This document shows, one piece after another, positions 18,085 through 26,902 of a stretch of DNA of 57,209 nt. The position numbers were made by a program, and so were the translations under genes. Numbering within the stretch: position 1 is the first letter of the stretch; every line of letters starts with the position of its first letter. The notes under the pieces are model-generated. The model did not search any database, was not told the origin of the DNA, and was given only the letters and a program-made list of their open reading frames with translations. Location of the stretch: positions 1 through 57,209 of the forward strand of contig DATFKK010000050.1 of the NCBI GenBank assembly GCA_035268685.1, in the 5' to 3' direction. This stretch comes from Candidatus Krumholzibacteriia bacterium. GTDB taxonomy: Bacteria > Krumholzibacteriota > Krumholzibacteriia > JAJRXK01.

Positions 18085-18101
18085 CGATCGTTGTACGATC
18101 G
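18085..18101. promoter_or_regulatory. Perfect 7-3-7 inverted repeat over a possible -10 element
   Basis: CGATCGT-TGT-ACGATCG is a perfect dyad 57 bases before the lipoprotein start at 18158. It covers a TACGAT hexamer (18094-18099) that could be the -10, so it may be an operator. No matching regulator is identified. Confidence 0.4.
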
Positions 18102-18157
18102 CACCAGGAGCGGCCGTGGGCCTCGCCGCCCCGGCCGCCGAGACAAGGAGGCCGGAC

Positions 18158-18898
18158 ATGGCTCGACGTTTCCCCACTCACGTCGTGCTGCTGCCCGTGC
18201 TGGCCGCCTGTGCGACCACGGCTCCCGTGGACGTCGACACCCGACAGGACGATGGCCGCATCGTCTACCTGGACGGGATGACGACGCGCTACGCGGTGAA
18301 GGTCGACGAGCTCCCGGCCGCCAAGCGGCCGAAGCACGACCGCCTGATCAACGCCGTCGTCGCCGGAGACGCCAGCATGACTGCCGCCGCCTCGCTGTAC
18401 CGCTGCGAGAGCGTGTACACGCTCGATCTCGTCCTTCACAATCACGGAGAGACTCCGCTCGCGATCGATCGCGGGCAGATCAAGCTGTACGATCGTGACG
18501 GCGTGCCGCTCACTCCACTGCTGGACTGGGCGGACGGAATCGATCACGGATTGCGGGCCGAGCAGGCGACCATTGCCGCCTACGAGATCATCAGCGCCGA
18601 ACAGCGCACGGACGGGGGTGGTGCCGCCGGCATTCAGGGCAAGGGCGACACCGGACTCGGTGTCGCCGAACCCACACCCGTGACGTCCGGATCGGCCTCG
18701 GCCTGGGACACCGATCTCAGGCTCGTGCAGCGGACCGTCACGCTGCCCGCCGTGGTGACCGTTTCGCCCGACCGCCATGCGCCCTACTGGGCCTACTGGA
18801 AGACCGAGGACGCGGAGTTCCCGCTCACGGCCACGATCCGGGTCGGAGACAAGCGCATGGTCATGCAGTTCGACGAGCCGCCACGCATGGCGCGCTGA
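18158..18898 (+). CDS. Putative lipoprotein, function unknown
   Basis: 246 residues. Short signal sequence ending in the lipobox LAAC at about residues 15-18, so probably membrane-anchored. The body is beta-rich with 'YTLDLVLHNHGETPLAIDRGQIKLYDRDG', resembling small DUF-type Ig-like domains that tolerate 'vary by context' additions, and a Gly/Ser-rich stretch near 150-185. No enzymatic motif. ATG 18158 is preceded by AAGGAGG at seven bases. A perfect dyad lies just upstream at 18085-18101. Confidence 0.75.
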   Translation: MARRFPTHVVLLPVLAACATTAPVDVDTRQDDGRIVYLDGMTTRYAVKVDELPAAKRPKHDRLINAVVAGDASMTAAASLYRCESVYTLDLVLHNHGETPLAIDRGQIKLYDRDGVPLTPLLDWADGIDHGLRAEQATIAAYEIISAEQRTDGGGAAGIQGKGDTGLGVAEPTPVTSGSASAWDTDLRLVQRTVTLPAVVTVSPDRHAPYWAYWKTEDAEFPLTATIRVGDKRMVMQFDEPPRMAR

Positions 18899-19106
18899 GA
18901 CGAACCGCTCGCCGCCGCCGTGTGGCCCGGCAGCCATGCGCTCGCCGGTCGCGGTTGCGGTCGCGGTGCCCGAAGTCGCAGCGCACCGGTATGTCTTCGC
19001 CGGGGGACCCCCGTCCCGGAGTGTTCCCCGGCTCACGTCATTTCCTCGATCGATCGTCGAGGACGGGTGCGTGTCTTCCTGCTCGGAATCGGCAGCCGTC
19101 GGTGGG

Positions 19107-19991
19107 TCAGTTCGGCATTCCGATCGCGCGCTTCCGCTGCGCGCGGATCACGAGCCACAGACTGGAGCCGATCACCATGGCGCCGCCGGGAAGGGCCCAC
19201 CAGGTCGGATGCTCGCCGAAGAGCAGCAGGTCGTACACCAGCGCGAACAGGACGCCCGCATACGACGCCGACGCCACGAGCGACGCGCGTTCCACGCGGT
19301 AGGCCCGGGTCATGAGCAGTTGGCCGACGGTCGCGAAGAGGCCAACGCCGAGCACCGGCCACAGGATCGCCGCGGTGGGCAGGGTCGGAGCTCCCCCGTG
19401 ACCCAGGGCGGTCCCGCCCAGCGCGAGCGGGATCATGATCAGATGGAACCAGGTGACGATCGCCGTTCCGCTGTTGTGCGGGGCCACGCGGCGTAGAGCG
19501 AGGTGCGCGCCGGCCGAGAAGACGGGGGCGCCCAGGGCGAAGAGGATCATCCACGAGCCGGCCTGCAGCTTCGGGGCAGCGAGCAGGGCACTCCCGGCGA
19601 AGCCGAAGAGCGCCGCCACGATCGCACCGCGTCCGGCGTACTCGGTACTGTCGAGGACCACGGGAGCGGCCAGGGTCACCAGGATCGGCTGCAGACGCAT
19701 GACGAGTGACAGCGTGAGCAGGTCGACCTCGAGCGCGGCCACGTAGAAACAGGTCATGGCGCAGAAGCCGAGGGCGGAGCGCAGGAGCAGGGCGCCGCGT
19801 CCCGGGCCGATCGCCAGGTGCACGCCGCGTGCGGCGAGCACCAGGAGCGGCAGGGAGATCACCGCTCTCCAGAAGACGAGCTCGACCCCGGCCATCTCCT
19901 GCCGGGCGAAGCGGGCGCAGGCCACCATCGTGGTGAAGGCCAGTGAGGCCAGCACCATGAGCAGGGGGCCGGAGCCGAGCAATCGGTTCAT
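19107..19991 (-). CDS. EamA/DMT-superfamily transporter
   Basis: 294 residues with ten predicted TM segments in two repeated halves, the layout of drug/metabolite transporters. 'ELVFWRAVISLP' and 'RSALGFCAMTCFYVAALEVDLLTLSLVMRLQPILV' match the first EamA repeat, and 'MTRAYRVERASLVASASYAGVLFALVYDLLLFGE' matches the second. The substrate cannot be told from sequence. It follows the DinB gene by 40 bases on the same strand and may be co-transcribed. Confidence 0.9.
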   Translation of the reverse strand: MNRLLGSGPLLMVLASLAFTTMVACARFARQEMAGVELVFWRAVISLPLLVLAARGVHLAIGPGRGALLLRSALGFCAMTCFYVAALEVDLLTLSLVMRLQPILVTLAAPVVLDSTEYAGRGAIVAALFGFAGSALLAAPKLQAGSWMILFALGAPVFSAGAHLALRRVAPHNSGTAIVTWFHLIMIPLALGGTALGHGGAPTLPTAAILWPVLGVGLFATVGQLLMTRAYRVERASLVASASYAGVLFALVYDLLLFGEHPTWWALPGGAMVIGSSLWLVIRAQRKRAIGMPN

Positions 19992-20031
19992 CGGACCTCG
20001 AGCGGGTGGAGGGGGAATCCGGCCGGTCGGA

Positions 20032-20526
20032 TCACGCGGCGTCGTCGGCCGAGGGCCCGTACACGCCTGGCACCGGGACGTCGATCAGTCGCAGGTACAC
20101 GGTGAGCTGTCCGCGGTGGTGGTAGAGGTGGTTGAGAACGAAAGTCCGCAGCACCGCGGCCCGTGGAAGGGTGAAGTGGGCCTGGTCACCGGTCCGCAGC
20201 GTCCAGGGGACCATCAGGGCTTCCGGGCTGCTCGTCGACAGGGCTTCGCGGAACGCTTTCGTGTTTTCTTCGAACAGCGAGAGGAAGTCGTCGGGCGTCT
20301 TCGGGCTCTGGGGCATCACGAAGGTCGCGGTGTCGAGCTCCTCGGTCTGGAGGGTCGTCGCTCCCCAGCCCACGGTGTTCGCCACGTGCAGACACAGGTC
20401 GCCCAGAGGGAAACTCTTGTCGTGAGGACGGTACGACAGTCGATCGGCGGGGACGGCCTGCAGGACACTGCGGGTCGAGGCGAATTCCTGGTCGAGCTCG
20501 GCGACGAGGGCGTCGGTCGGCGACAT
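20032..20526 (-). CDS. DinB-family four-helix protein
   Basis: 164 residues of the DinB/YfiT-like metal-binding four-helix bundle. The three-His pattern appears as 'DLCLHVANTVGW' and 'FVLNHLYHHRGQLTVYLRL', with 'ALSTSSPEALMVPW' between. Some relatives are bacillithiol- or mycothiol-dependent transferases; the substrate here is unknown. The ATG at 20526 follows AAGGA. The EamA transporter gene is next on the strand. Confidence 0.85.
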   Translation of the reverse strand: MSPTDALVAELDQEFASTRSVLQAVPADRLSYRPHDKSFPLGDLCLHVANTVGWGATTLQTEELDTATFVMPQSPKTPDDFLSLFEENTKAFREALSTSSPEALMVPWTLRTGDQAHFTLPRAAVLRTFVLNHLYHHRGQLTVYLRLIDVPVPGVYGPSADDAA

Positions 20527-20989
20527 GGTGAATCCTTTTGCAAGAGCCGGCTGGTTTCCGGCGGGGCCGGACGGCCGGGGATGGCGTGCGCAGTGCCCCG
20601 GCGGAGTCGTCGACGATGACCGATCCCGGCCCGGGTCGCCAGTCCGGAAGCCGCACGGGGCCCGAAGGCCGCATCTGCGTCCGGGACTCGAACCCACGCT
20701 GGCCGAAACCCGCTGTCGGGTCTATGGTTTGCCGCGAGGGAGCCGTGTGGCCGCTCCATCGATTCCGTTGCGCCGCAGCCCCCGGCGGGTTTCCCGCGGG
20801 CGCAACCCCGGCCTGGAGGCACGAGGCCTCGTCCGGGTGCGGAATCGGACCGCGTGCCGCCTGCCGTGCGTCGGATCGCGCGCTCGCCGTCTGCTCGGTC
20901 ACACCTCCTGCCGTGGATCGCCGAGCGCGCCGTGAGCGCTGCTGCCGATCCGTAGTCGAGACACTCGTAGACCTGGACCGGTCCCGCTC
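20527..20989. other. 463-base stretch without a supported gene
   Basis: Short open frames cross it but none has protein-like composition or a ribosome binding site. It contains one tRNA T-arm-like hairpin (about 20678-20700) without the rest of a tRNA, and GC-rich inverted segments near 20775-20810. It should carry the promoters of the divergent DinB gene and the radical-SAM-like gene, but no clear pair of hexamers stood out. Confidence 0.5.
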
Positions 20990-23254
20990 GTGATCGAGGA
21001 CCACCGCGGGGTGGTCAGCGGAGAGGGAGCCGTCGCGGTCCGCGCGGAGCGCCTGGCGGAGCTGCTCGACCGGGAGATCCTTCCCCGTCTTGAGCGCCCG
21101 AGCCGGCTGCTGGGCCCCTTCGAAGGGGACTTCCGGTCCGCGGACGGCGCGCCCGATATCGCGTGGATCTGGCCGTCCCTCGCCGAGGGACCCGATTTGC
21201 CCGAGGCCTTGCGGCCGCTCTTCGAATCCGCACTTCTCCCGCCCGAAATCCGAATCGGACTCGCATGTGCTCCCGCGCCCGACGTCGAGCGCGCATTGGC
21301 GCATCACGAGATCCCGTGGTTCGCGCGCCCGAGCCTGCAACCGCTGGCCGACGTGCCCGTTTGGCTCGTCTGGCTCGACAGCCCCTTGCAGCTGCTCGGT
21401 CTGTTGAGCGTGTTCGTCGGTGCCGGGGTCGAACCCCGCGCGCTGCGGCGCGGGAGTGTGCCGCGAGTGATCCTCAGCGGGCCGGGGGCCGAGCGGGTTC
21501 CCGAGGTCGCGGCCGTCCTGGCCGACGCCGTCCTGGCCGTCGAGTTCCTGTTCCGCGAGGGAGCGCTCTCCGGGTGCCTCGAGGCCAGGCCGGAAGCGGA
21601 CGCGCAGATCGTGACGGTGCGTTCGGCACCGGACGGTCCACCCCTCGACCGAACCGGTGACGAAGTACTCCTCACCTCGCGGGGCCCGCGTCGGGACGAA
21701 TCGTCGTCGTGGCTCGTGGTCGACGGGGTCGCTTCGCTGGACCGGCCGCCGCGAAACCGGCTTCCAGGGCGCGCGGACTCCTTCACCGAGCGAATCTTCG
21801 TGGGCAGTGGCTCCGCGGCCCTGCGGGAGCGTCACGGTCTGATCGACGCCGAAGCCCTGGCCACCGCCGTTGCCGAGGCCTTCGCCGAAGACGGAGGCGC
21901 GGTGCAGCTGGACTTCGTGCTCGGCCTGCCCGGCGAGGCCGAGACCGACCGAGCCTCGATCGCCCGGCTGGTCCAGGACGTCGCGGCCATCGCACCCCGG
22001 GGTGCGCGCCAGGTCCGGGTGCGGGTGGGATGCTTCGTACCCGACGATGGTCCGGCCATCGCGCCCGCGGTCGCCGCGGCGACGCTCGATCGGCTCCGGG
22101 ATCAGCTACCGACCAAGCGCATGAGCGTCGAGACGGCGCCTGCGGCCCTGGCTGCCATCGAGAGCCTGTTGCGTCGCGCCGGATCGGCGGCGGCGCCGGT
22201 TCTCGAGCGCGTCCACCGGCTGGGTGGTCGACGGGCCGACAGTGACGCCGCCGTGGACCCCGCGACCTGGCGCGACGCGCTCGCCGACGGGCCGCCACTC
22301 CTCGGTGCCGAGGTCTTCCACGACGCCGCGCCCGCCGAACCCACGGGGGTCTGTGCTCCCACCGGCTTCCGGCCCCCGGTCGTCGACGCGCCGGCCGCGG
22401 ACCAGACCGGGCCGTCGTCCCGATCGCGCCGTCGTCGTTCGCGTCGGAGCGGCAAGAAGAGCCGCGCCGATCGCTGGACGCGCTGGCAGGCGTTGGTCCC
22501 GCGACAGTTCGATCACCGTGTCGAGTTCGCCAAGCGCGGCCGGCTGCGGTTCCTCGGTGCCGGCGAGGTCACCGAGCTCTTCCTGCGCGCCTGTGCGCGC
22601 GCGGAAGTTCCCCTGGCCACCTCCGGGGTGGCCCAACCCCGCCCGAAGCTCAGCTTCGGCCCTTCGTTGCCCACGGGGATCGAGGGGCTGGCCGAGGTCG
22701 TCGACCTGGGTCTGGTCCACCGTGTTCCCGATCTTCTGGAGCGCCTGCGCCCCCACCTGCCGGACGACCTGCAGTTGCACCGCATGCTCTTCGTTCCCAC
22801 CCACGGGAACGGCGTGGCGCTCTCCCGCGTGGCGTTGACCGAATACGAGGCACGCCTCGCTCCGTCCGTGTGGAAGGACGAGCCGGCCCGCGCGAGCAGT
22901 CGCGCGCGGCTCGAGGCCTGGAGTCGTCGGATCCGTGCGGGTGAGTCCTGCACGGACGATCCCGACGACGCGATCAATCAGCTCCGTGACGTCCGGATCT
23001 CGGGCGACCCCGACGCCGAGCAACGCCTTGCGTTCACGCTCGACGTCCGGGGCTCCGGATCCCGCTGCCGCCCGCACGACGTGTTGCGTCGTGGTCTGGA
23101 GGAAGCCGCGGTCGACGTCCGATGCATTCCCCTGCAGCGCCTTCGCCTGCTGACGATCGAGAACGACGCGGGTCGTGAACGACTCGTCACGCCGATCGAG
23201 CAGGCCGTCGGAGTCGAACGGAGACTCCGCGCGAAGGCGAAGCTCTGCGCTTGA
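20990..23254 (+). CDS. Degenerate TIGR03960-type radical SAM-like protein fused to DUF2344
   Basis: 754 residues. The N-terminal half follows the B12-binding/radical-SAM family TIGR03960: 'IPWFARPSLQPL', 'LDFVLGLPGEAETDRASIARLV', 'VRVGCFVPDDGPAI', 'APVLERVHRLGGRR'. The CxxxCxxC motif that binds the SAM cluster is absent; no such Cys spacing occurs anywhere in the protein. After a basic linker (RSRRRRSRRSGKK) comes the DUF2344 domain ('HRVEFAKRGRLRFLGAGEVTELF', 'RPKLSFGPSLPTGIEG'). This family commonly precedes the RNase E/G gene, as here, and the stop overlaps the TTG at 23251. Start at GTG 20990 is uncertain, as no strong ribosome site is seen. Confidence 0.75.
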   Translation: MIEDHRGVVSGEGAVAVRAERLAELLDREILPRLERPSRLLGPFEGDFRSADGAPDIAWIWPSLAEGPDLPEALRPLFESALLPPEIRIGLACAPAPDVERALAHHEIPWFARPSLQPLADVPVWLVWLDSPLQLLGLLSVFVGAGVEPRALRRGSVPRVILSGPGAERVPEVAAVLADAVLAVEFLFREGALSGCLEARPEADAQIVTVRSAPDGPPLDRTGDEVLLTSRGPRRDESSSWLVVDGVASLDRPPRNRLPGRADSFTERIFVGSGSAALRERHGLIDAEALATAVAEAFAEDGGAVQLDFVLGLPGEAETDRASIARLVQDVAAIAPRGARQVRVRVGCFVPDDGPAIAPAVAAATLDRLRDQLPTKRMSVETAPAALAAIESLLRRAGSAAAPVLERVHRLGGRRADSDAAVDPATWRDALADGPPLLGAEVFHDAAPAEPTGVCAPTGFRPPVVDAPAADQTGPSSRSRRRRSRRSGKKSRADRWTRWQALVPRQFDHRVEFAKRGRLRFLGAGEVTELFLRACARAEVPLATSGVAQPRPKLSFGPSLPTGIEGLAEVVDLGLVHRVPDLLERLRPHLPDDLQLHRMLFVPTHGNGVALSRVALTEYEARLAPSVWKDEPARASSRARLEAWSRRIRAGESCTDDPDDAINQLRDVRISGDPDAEQRLAFTLDVRGSGSRCRPHDVLRRGLEEAAVDVRCIPLQRLRLLTIENDAGRERLVTPIEQAVGVERRLRAKAKLCA

Positions 23255-23274
23255 ACGAGGTCGAGACAGCCGTC

Positions 23275-26274
23275 ATGCACAAAGAGATCGTCATCAACTC
23301 CAGTCCCAACGAAGTCCGCGTCGCGCTCCTCGAGGACAGAGACGTCGTCGAGTTCATGATGGAGCGCGCCGACCACAAGCGAGCGGTCGGCAACGTGTAC
23401 AAGGGTGTGGTCACCGCCGTCCGTCCCGGTCTGCAGGCCGCCTTCGTCGACATCGGCATGGAGAAGGGGGGCTTCCTCCACGTCTCCGACCTGGTCCACG
23501 ACGACCCCGTCGACGACGACGACCGCGGCCGCGGCCGCGGTCGGGGACGGGGACGCCGCCGTGAGGGCCTCCGTCCCATCGAGACCATGCTCAAGGAGGG
23601 CGACGAGATCCTGGTACAGGTGACCAAGGAGGTCATCGGCACCAAGGGTCCGCGTCTGACCGCCGACATCAGCCTGCCGGGTCGCTTCATGGTGCTCATG
23701 CCCAAGGGCGACCACGTGGGCGTGAGCCGCAAGATCGAGGACCGCAAGGAACGCGGCCGACTCAAGGGCATCCTGTCGGACCTCAAGCCCGAGGACGAAG
23801 CGGGTGCGTTCATCATCCGCACGGCCGCGATCGATCAGGACGCCAAGATGATCGAGCGGGACATGCAGTACCTGCGCGACCTCTGGAAGGAGATCCAGCA
23901 CCGCGCGCACGACTCCAAGGCTCCGGCCGTGGTCCACGAGGACGTCGGCCTGATCGTCAGCCTGATCCGGGACATCTTCAAGGACGACGTCGACTCGGTG
24001 GTGGTCGACAGCAAGGAAGACCACCAGCGGCTGATGCAGTACGTGAAGACCTTCTCGCCCGACCTGCGCGACCGCATCCATTTGTACCAGGGCGATCTTC
24101 CGGTCTTCGACAAGTTCGGCATCGAGGCCGAGCTGAAGAAGAGCCTCGACAAGAAGGTCTGGATGAAGCGCGGGGGCTTCCTCGTGATCGAACAGACCGA
24201 GGCCCTGGTCGCGATCGACGTCAACACCGGCCGGTTCATCGGCAAGAAGAACCAGGCCGAGACCATCTTCAAGACGAACATGCTCGCAGCCAAGGAGATC
24301 GCGCGTCAGCTCCGTCTGCGCGACGTCGGCGGGATCATCGTCCTCGACTTCATCGACATGGACAGCGAGGACGACAAGCGCAAGGTCCTGGCCGAGCTGC
24401 GCCAGCACCTCAAGCGCGACCGCAGCCGCACGAAGACCTTCGCGGTGAGCGAACTCGGTCTGATCGAGATGAGCCGCCAGCGCGTGCAGGAATCGCTCAA
24501 GGATCGTCTGAGCGACAACTGTCCCTACTGCAACGGCTCGGGGCAGGTGTTGTCGGTCGACACCCTGGCGAACAAGGTCGAGCGCCTGCTCACCAAGCTG
24601 GGCGCCACGCGCAACGAGAAGGCGGTGCAGGTCCGCGCCAACCCGACGCTGGCGCTGCAGCTCATGTCCGAGCGCGCGAACACCGTCCAGCAGATCGAGC
24701 GGTCGACCGGGATCCAGATCGACGTGGTCGACGACGCCCGCCTGCACCGCGAGGAGTTCCAGATCGTGTCGCTGCAGCGGCGCAAGGATCTCGTGGCCGA
24801 GATCGAGAAGTCCGATCAGCGGGGAGGCGGCGGCGAGCCGCGCCGTGACCGCGCGGAGCCGGAGCGCGAGCGTGGGGGGCGCCGCCGCCGCGGCCGCGAT
24901 CGTGAAGAAGAACCGGCCGCGGCCGAGAGCCGCGAGGGGCGCGAGAGCCGTGAAGGGCGCGAGAGCCGCGAGGGGCGCGAGAGCCGCCGTGGCCGCCGCC
25001 GCCGCCCGGAATCCGGAGCGGGCGAGCCCGAGCGCCGCGGAGACGGACGCGAAGAGTCCCGTGAACGGCCGGCGAGCCGCGAGAACGGCGAGCGTCGCCG
25101 TCGCCGGCGCCGCCGACCCGACGCGGAGACCAAGGCCGAGACTCCGGCGAGGGCCACCCGTGACACGGAAGCCGCGGCCGGGGAGCAGGCCGAGGCCACT
25201 GCCACCCCCGCCGGGGGCGAGGGACAATCGCAGCAGGAGGGTGAGCGTCCGAAGCGTCGCCGCCGCCGCGGGCGCCGCGGAGGCCGGGGGCGTCGCCGTG
25301 GAGGCCGCGGTGAGGAGATTACGGCGAGCGGGAGTGCCCCCGAGTCGCCTGCGGAGGAAGGCGTCGAGAGGCGGGCCGCGAAGGGCGAAGACGCGGTTCC
25401 GGCCGAGCGCGGAGAGACCCGCCCCGCCGAGCGTGGAGAGACGCGTCCCGCGGAGCGTGGAGAGACGCGTCCCGCGGAGCGCGGAGAGACCCGGCCCGCG
25501 GAGCGCGGAGAGACCCGCCCCGCCGAGGCCGCGGAGGCAGGTGCAGACGTGAAGCCGTCCGAAGACGGGCCCCGCTCCGAACGCCGGACCACCCGACGGC
25601 GCCGACGGTCACGCAGCCGCCGGCCCGAGGCCGCGGCCGACGAGACGTCCAAGGAGACTTCCGAGAGCCCGCGCACGGAGCATCCGCCCCGCGAGGAACG
25701 CCCGCGGAGCGAGGAGCGCCCGCGGCGCGAAGAACGTCCGCGGCGCGAGGATCGTGCTCCGCGTGAGGAACGCCCATCCCGTGAACGGCGGTCGCGGCGA
25801 GGCCGGGATCGTTCGCGCGAGAGCTTCGACGAGACCGAATCCGCCCCGACGGATACCGAGGGTACGATCGACACGCGCGAGAGTTACTTGCGCCCCGTGC
25901 CCGAGACCGAGCCCTCCACGGAACCGGCCGGGAGCACCGCCGAGGACAGCGCTCCGGCCCCGCCGTCGGAGAGTCCGGAGCGTCGTGAAGAGGACGAGAG
26001 CTCTCGCGCCCCGGAGCGCGAGGAGCCGAAGCCCGCACCCGCGTCGGCCGAGGCGCCGCAGTCGCAGGAGCCGGAACCGGAGGCCGAACCCGAGAGCGAG
26101 CCCGAGGGCGAGTCCCGGGGCGAGAGCGAGTCCCAGGCCGAGGGTGAGTCCCAGGCCGAGGGTGAGGACGACCCGAGGTCCCGGCGACGCCGCCGCCGGC
26201 GTCGCACGCGAGCGGTCGGCACGCCGACCCGCATGATCGGGACCGGCAAGACGCTCGACCAGAAGAAGCGCTGA
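23275..26274 (+). CDS. rng: Ribonuclease E/G with long low-complexity charged tail
   Basis: 999 residues. Residues 1 to about 520 are the catalytic RNase E/G unit: 'KEIVINSSPNEVRVALLEDRDVVEF', S1 domain 'GNVYKGVVTAVRPGLQAAFVDIG', metal-binding DVNTGRF and 'IIVLDFIDM', and the Zn-link CPYCNGSG. An Asp/Arg-Gly insert (DDDDRGRGRGRGRGRR) interrupts the S1 domain. The remaining roughly 480 residues are Arg/Glu-rich and disordered, with tandem ESREGR and PAERGETR repeats. Such tails often scaffold RNA-degradation partners. ATG 23275 matches the usual RNase G start; an in-frame TTG at 23251 overlaps the previous stop. Confidence 0.93.
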   Translation: MHKEIVINSSPNEVRVALLEDRDVVEFMMERADHKRAVGNVYKGVVTAVRPGLQAAFVDIGMEKGGFLHVSDLVHDDPVDDDDRGRGRGRGRGRRREGLRPIETMLKEGDEILVQVTKEVIGTKGPRLTADISLPGRFMVLMPKGDHVGVSRKIEDRKERGRLKGILSDLKPEDEAGAFIIRTAAIDQDAKMIERDMQYLRDLWKEIQHRAHDSKAPAVVHEDVGLIVSLIRDIFKDDVDSVVVDSKEDHQRLMQYVKTFSPDLRDRIHLYQGDLPVFDKFGIEAELKKSLDKKVWMKRGGFLVIEQTEALVAIDVNTGRFIGKKNQAETIFKTNMLAAKEIARQLRLRDVGGIIVLDFIDMDSEDDKRKVLAELRQHLKRDRSRTKTFAVSELGLIEMSRQRVQESLKDRLSDNCPYCNGSGQVLSVDTLANKVERLLTKLGATRNEKAVQVRANPTLALQLMSERANTVQQIERSTGIQIDVVDDARLHREEFQIVSLQRRKDLVAEIEKSDQRGGGGEPRRDRAEPERERGGRRRRGRDREEEPAAAESREGRESREGRESREGRESRRGRRRRPESGAGEPERRGDGREESRERPASRENGERRRRRRRRPDAETKAETPARATRDTEAAAGEQAEATATPAGGEGQSQQEGERPKRRRRRGRRGGRGRRRGGRGEEITASGSAPESPAEEGVERRAAKGEDAVPAERGETRPAERGETRPAERGETRPAERGETRPAERGETRPAEAAEAGADVKPSEDGPRSERRTTRRRRRSRSRRPEAAADETSKETSESPRTEHPPREERPRSEERPRREERPRREDRAPREERPSRERRSRRGRDRSRESFDETESAPTDTEGTIDTRESYLRPVPETEPSTEPAGSTAEDSAPAPPSESPERREEDESSRAPEREEPKPAPASAEAPQSQEPEPEAEPESEPEGESRGESESQAEGESQAEGEDDPRSRRRRRRRRTRAVGTPTRMIGTGKTLDQKKR
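24925..24987 (+). repeat. 18-base tandem repeat (ESREGR) in the RNase E/G tail
   Basis: Three full copies and part of a fourth of an 18-base unit encode ESREGR. It lies in the disordered tail of the RNase. Confidence 0.85.
25399..25518 (+). repeat. 24-base tandem repeat (PAERGETR x5) in the RNase E/G tail
   Basis: Five consecutive 24-base units encode PAERGETR, differing only at silent positions. They are likely length-variable among strains. Confidence 0.9.
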
Positions 26275-26278
26275 TCGC

Positions 26279-26902
26279 TCAGTCGGGGGTCGCCTCGAAC
26301 AATCCGCGCTGGGGCGGCCGGTCGTCGGACCGGTCGTCCAGCCTCGCGCGCAGCCGCACGGGGGCGACCTCTCCCAGCCGGTCGGAATGCTCCAGCGCCT
26401 CGAGGTATCCCTGGGCCCGGTCGTGGTCGGGGTTCCTGCGGACCAGCTCCTGGAAGTGCGGACCGTGATCGGGCACGAGCAGGTGCGCGATCTCGTGGTG
26501 CAGGACGGCGTCGATCAGCCACACGGGGTGACCCATCAGGTGCGCGCTGATCCGGATCCGACCCGTGCGGCCGTCGTACGTGCAGCTTCCCCACCGCTTG
26601 TGCTGCCGTCGGCTGAACCGCACCCGGAAGGGTGGGAGCTCGATTCTCGGGAACCACGCACGGCAGACCTCCAGCGAACGCTCGCACAGACCGTGGTCGT
26701 CGAACACCGACTCCCGCTGCAGCCGCTGCCACACCTGCGTGCGCAGCCGGTCGATCAGTGCGTCGAGCTCGGGGCCGCCTGCGCTCCGGGGCACGCGCGC
26801 CACGAACCGTCCGTTCTCGAGCGCCACCTCGACGGTGCGCCGGCGCCCACGGCGGATCTCGACGGTGTCCGGGAAGGGATCAGTGATGGCGTGATGCTTC
26901 AC
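26279..26902 (-). CDS. YgjP-like (M48-related) metallopeptidase domain protein
   Basis: 207 residues of the YgjP/DUF45 family. Signatures: 'FRVRFSRRQHKRWGSCTYDGRTGRIRIS' and zinc site HHEIAHLLVPDHGPHF (HExxH plus a downstream His). N-terminal 'VEIRRGRRRTVEVALENG' is also family-typical. No signal peptide, so cytoplasmic. The GTG start at 26902 lies within the last codons of the rhomboid gene (23-base overlap), indicating co-translation with it. Convergent with the RNase gene, four bases apart. Confidence 0.88.
   Translation of the reverse strand: MKHHAITDPFPDTVEIRRGRRRTVEVALENGRFVARVPRSAGGPELDALIDRLRTQVWQRLQRESVFDDHGLCERSLEVCRAWFPRIELPPFRVRFSRRQHKRWGSCTYDGRTGRIRISAHLMGHPVWLIDAVLHHEIAHLLVPDHGPHFQELVRRNPDHDRAQGYLEALEHSDRLGEVAPVRLRARLDDRSDDRPPQRGLFEATPD

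Noticed and set aside
20670-20760. A tRNA-like T-arm (GGGACTCGAACCC, minus-strand sense GGGTTCGAGTCCC)
   Set aside because: The T-arm lies in a GC hairpin, but no matching acceptor stem, D-arm or anticodon loop with T33 can be placed within tRNA length. Best seen as chance or a degraded remnant.
20538-20993. A 151-codon plus-strand open frame before the radical-SAM-like gene
   Set aside because: No ribosome site, Arg/Cys-rich random composition, and it covers the T-arm-like hairpin. Not a credible gene.
24925-25518. Regular repeats in the RNase tail, considered as a CRISPR array
   Set aside because: Units are 18 and 24 bases with no spacers and lie in frame inside a coding region. No Cas genes.
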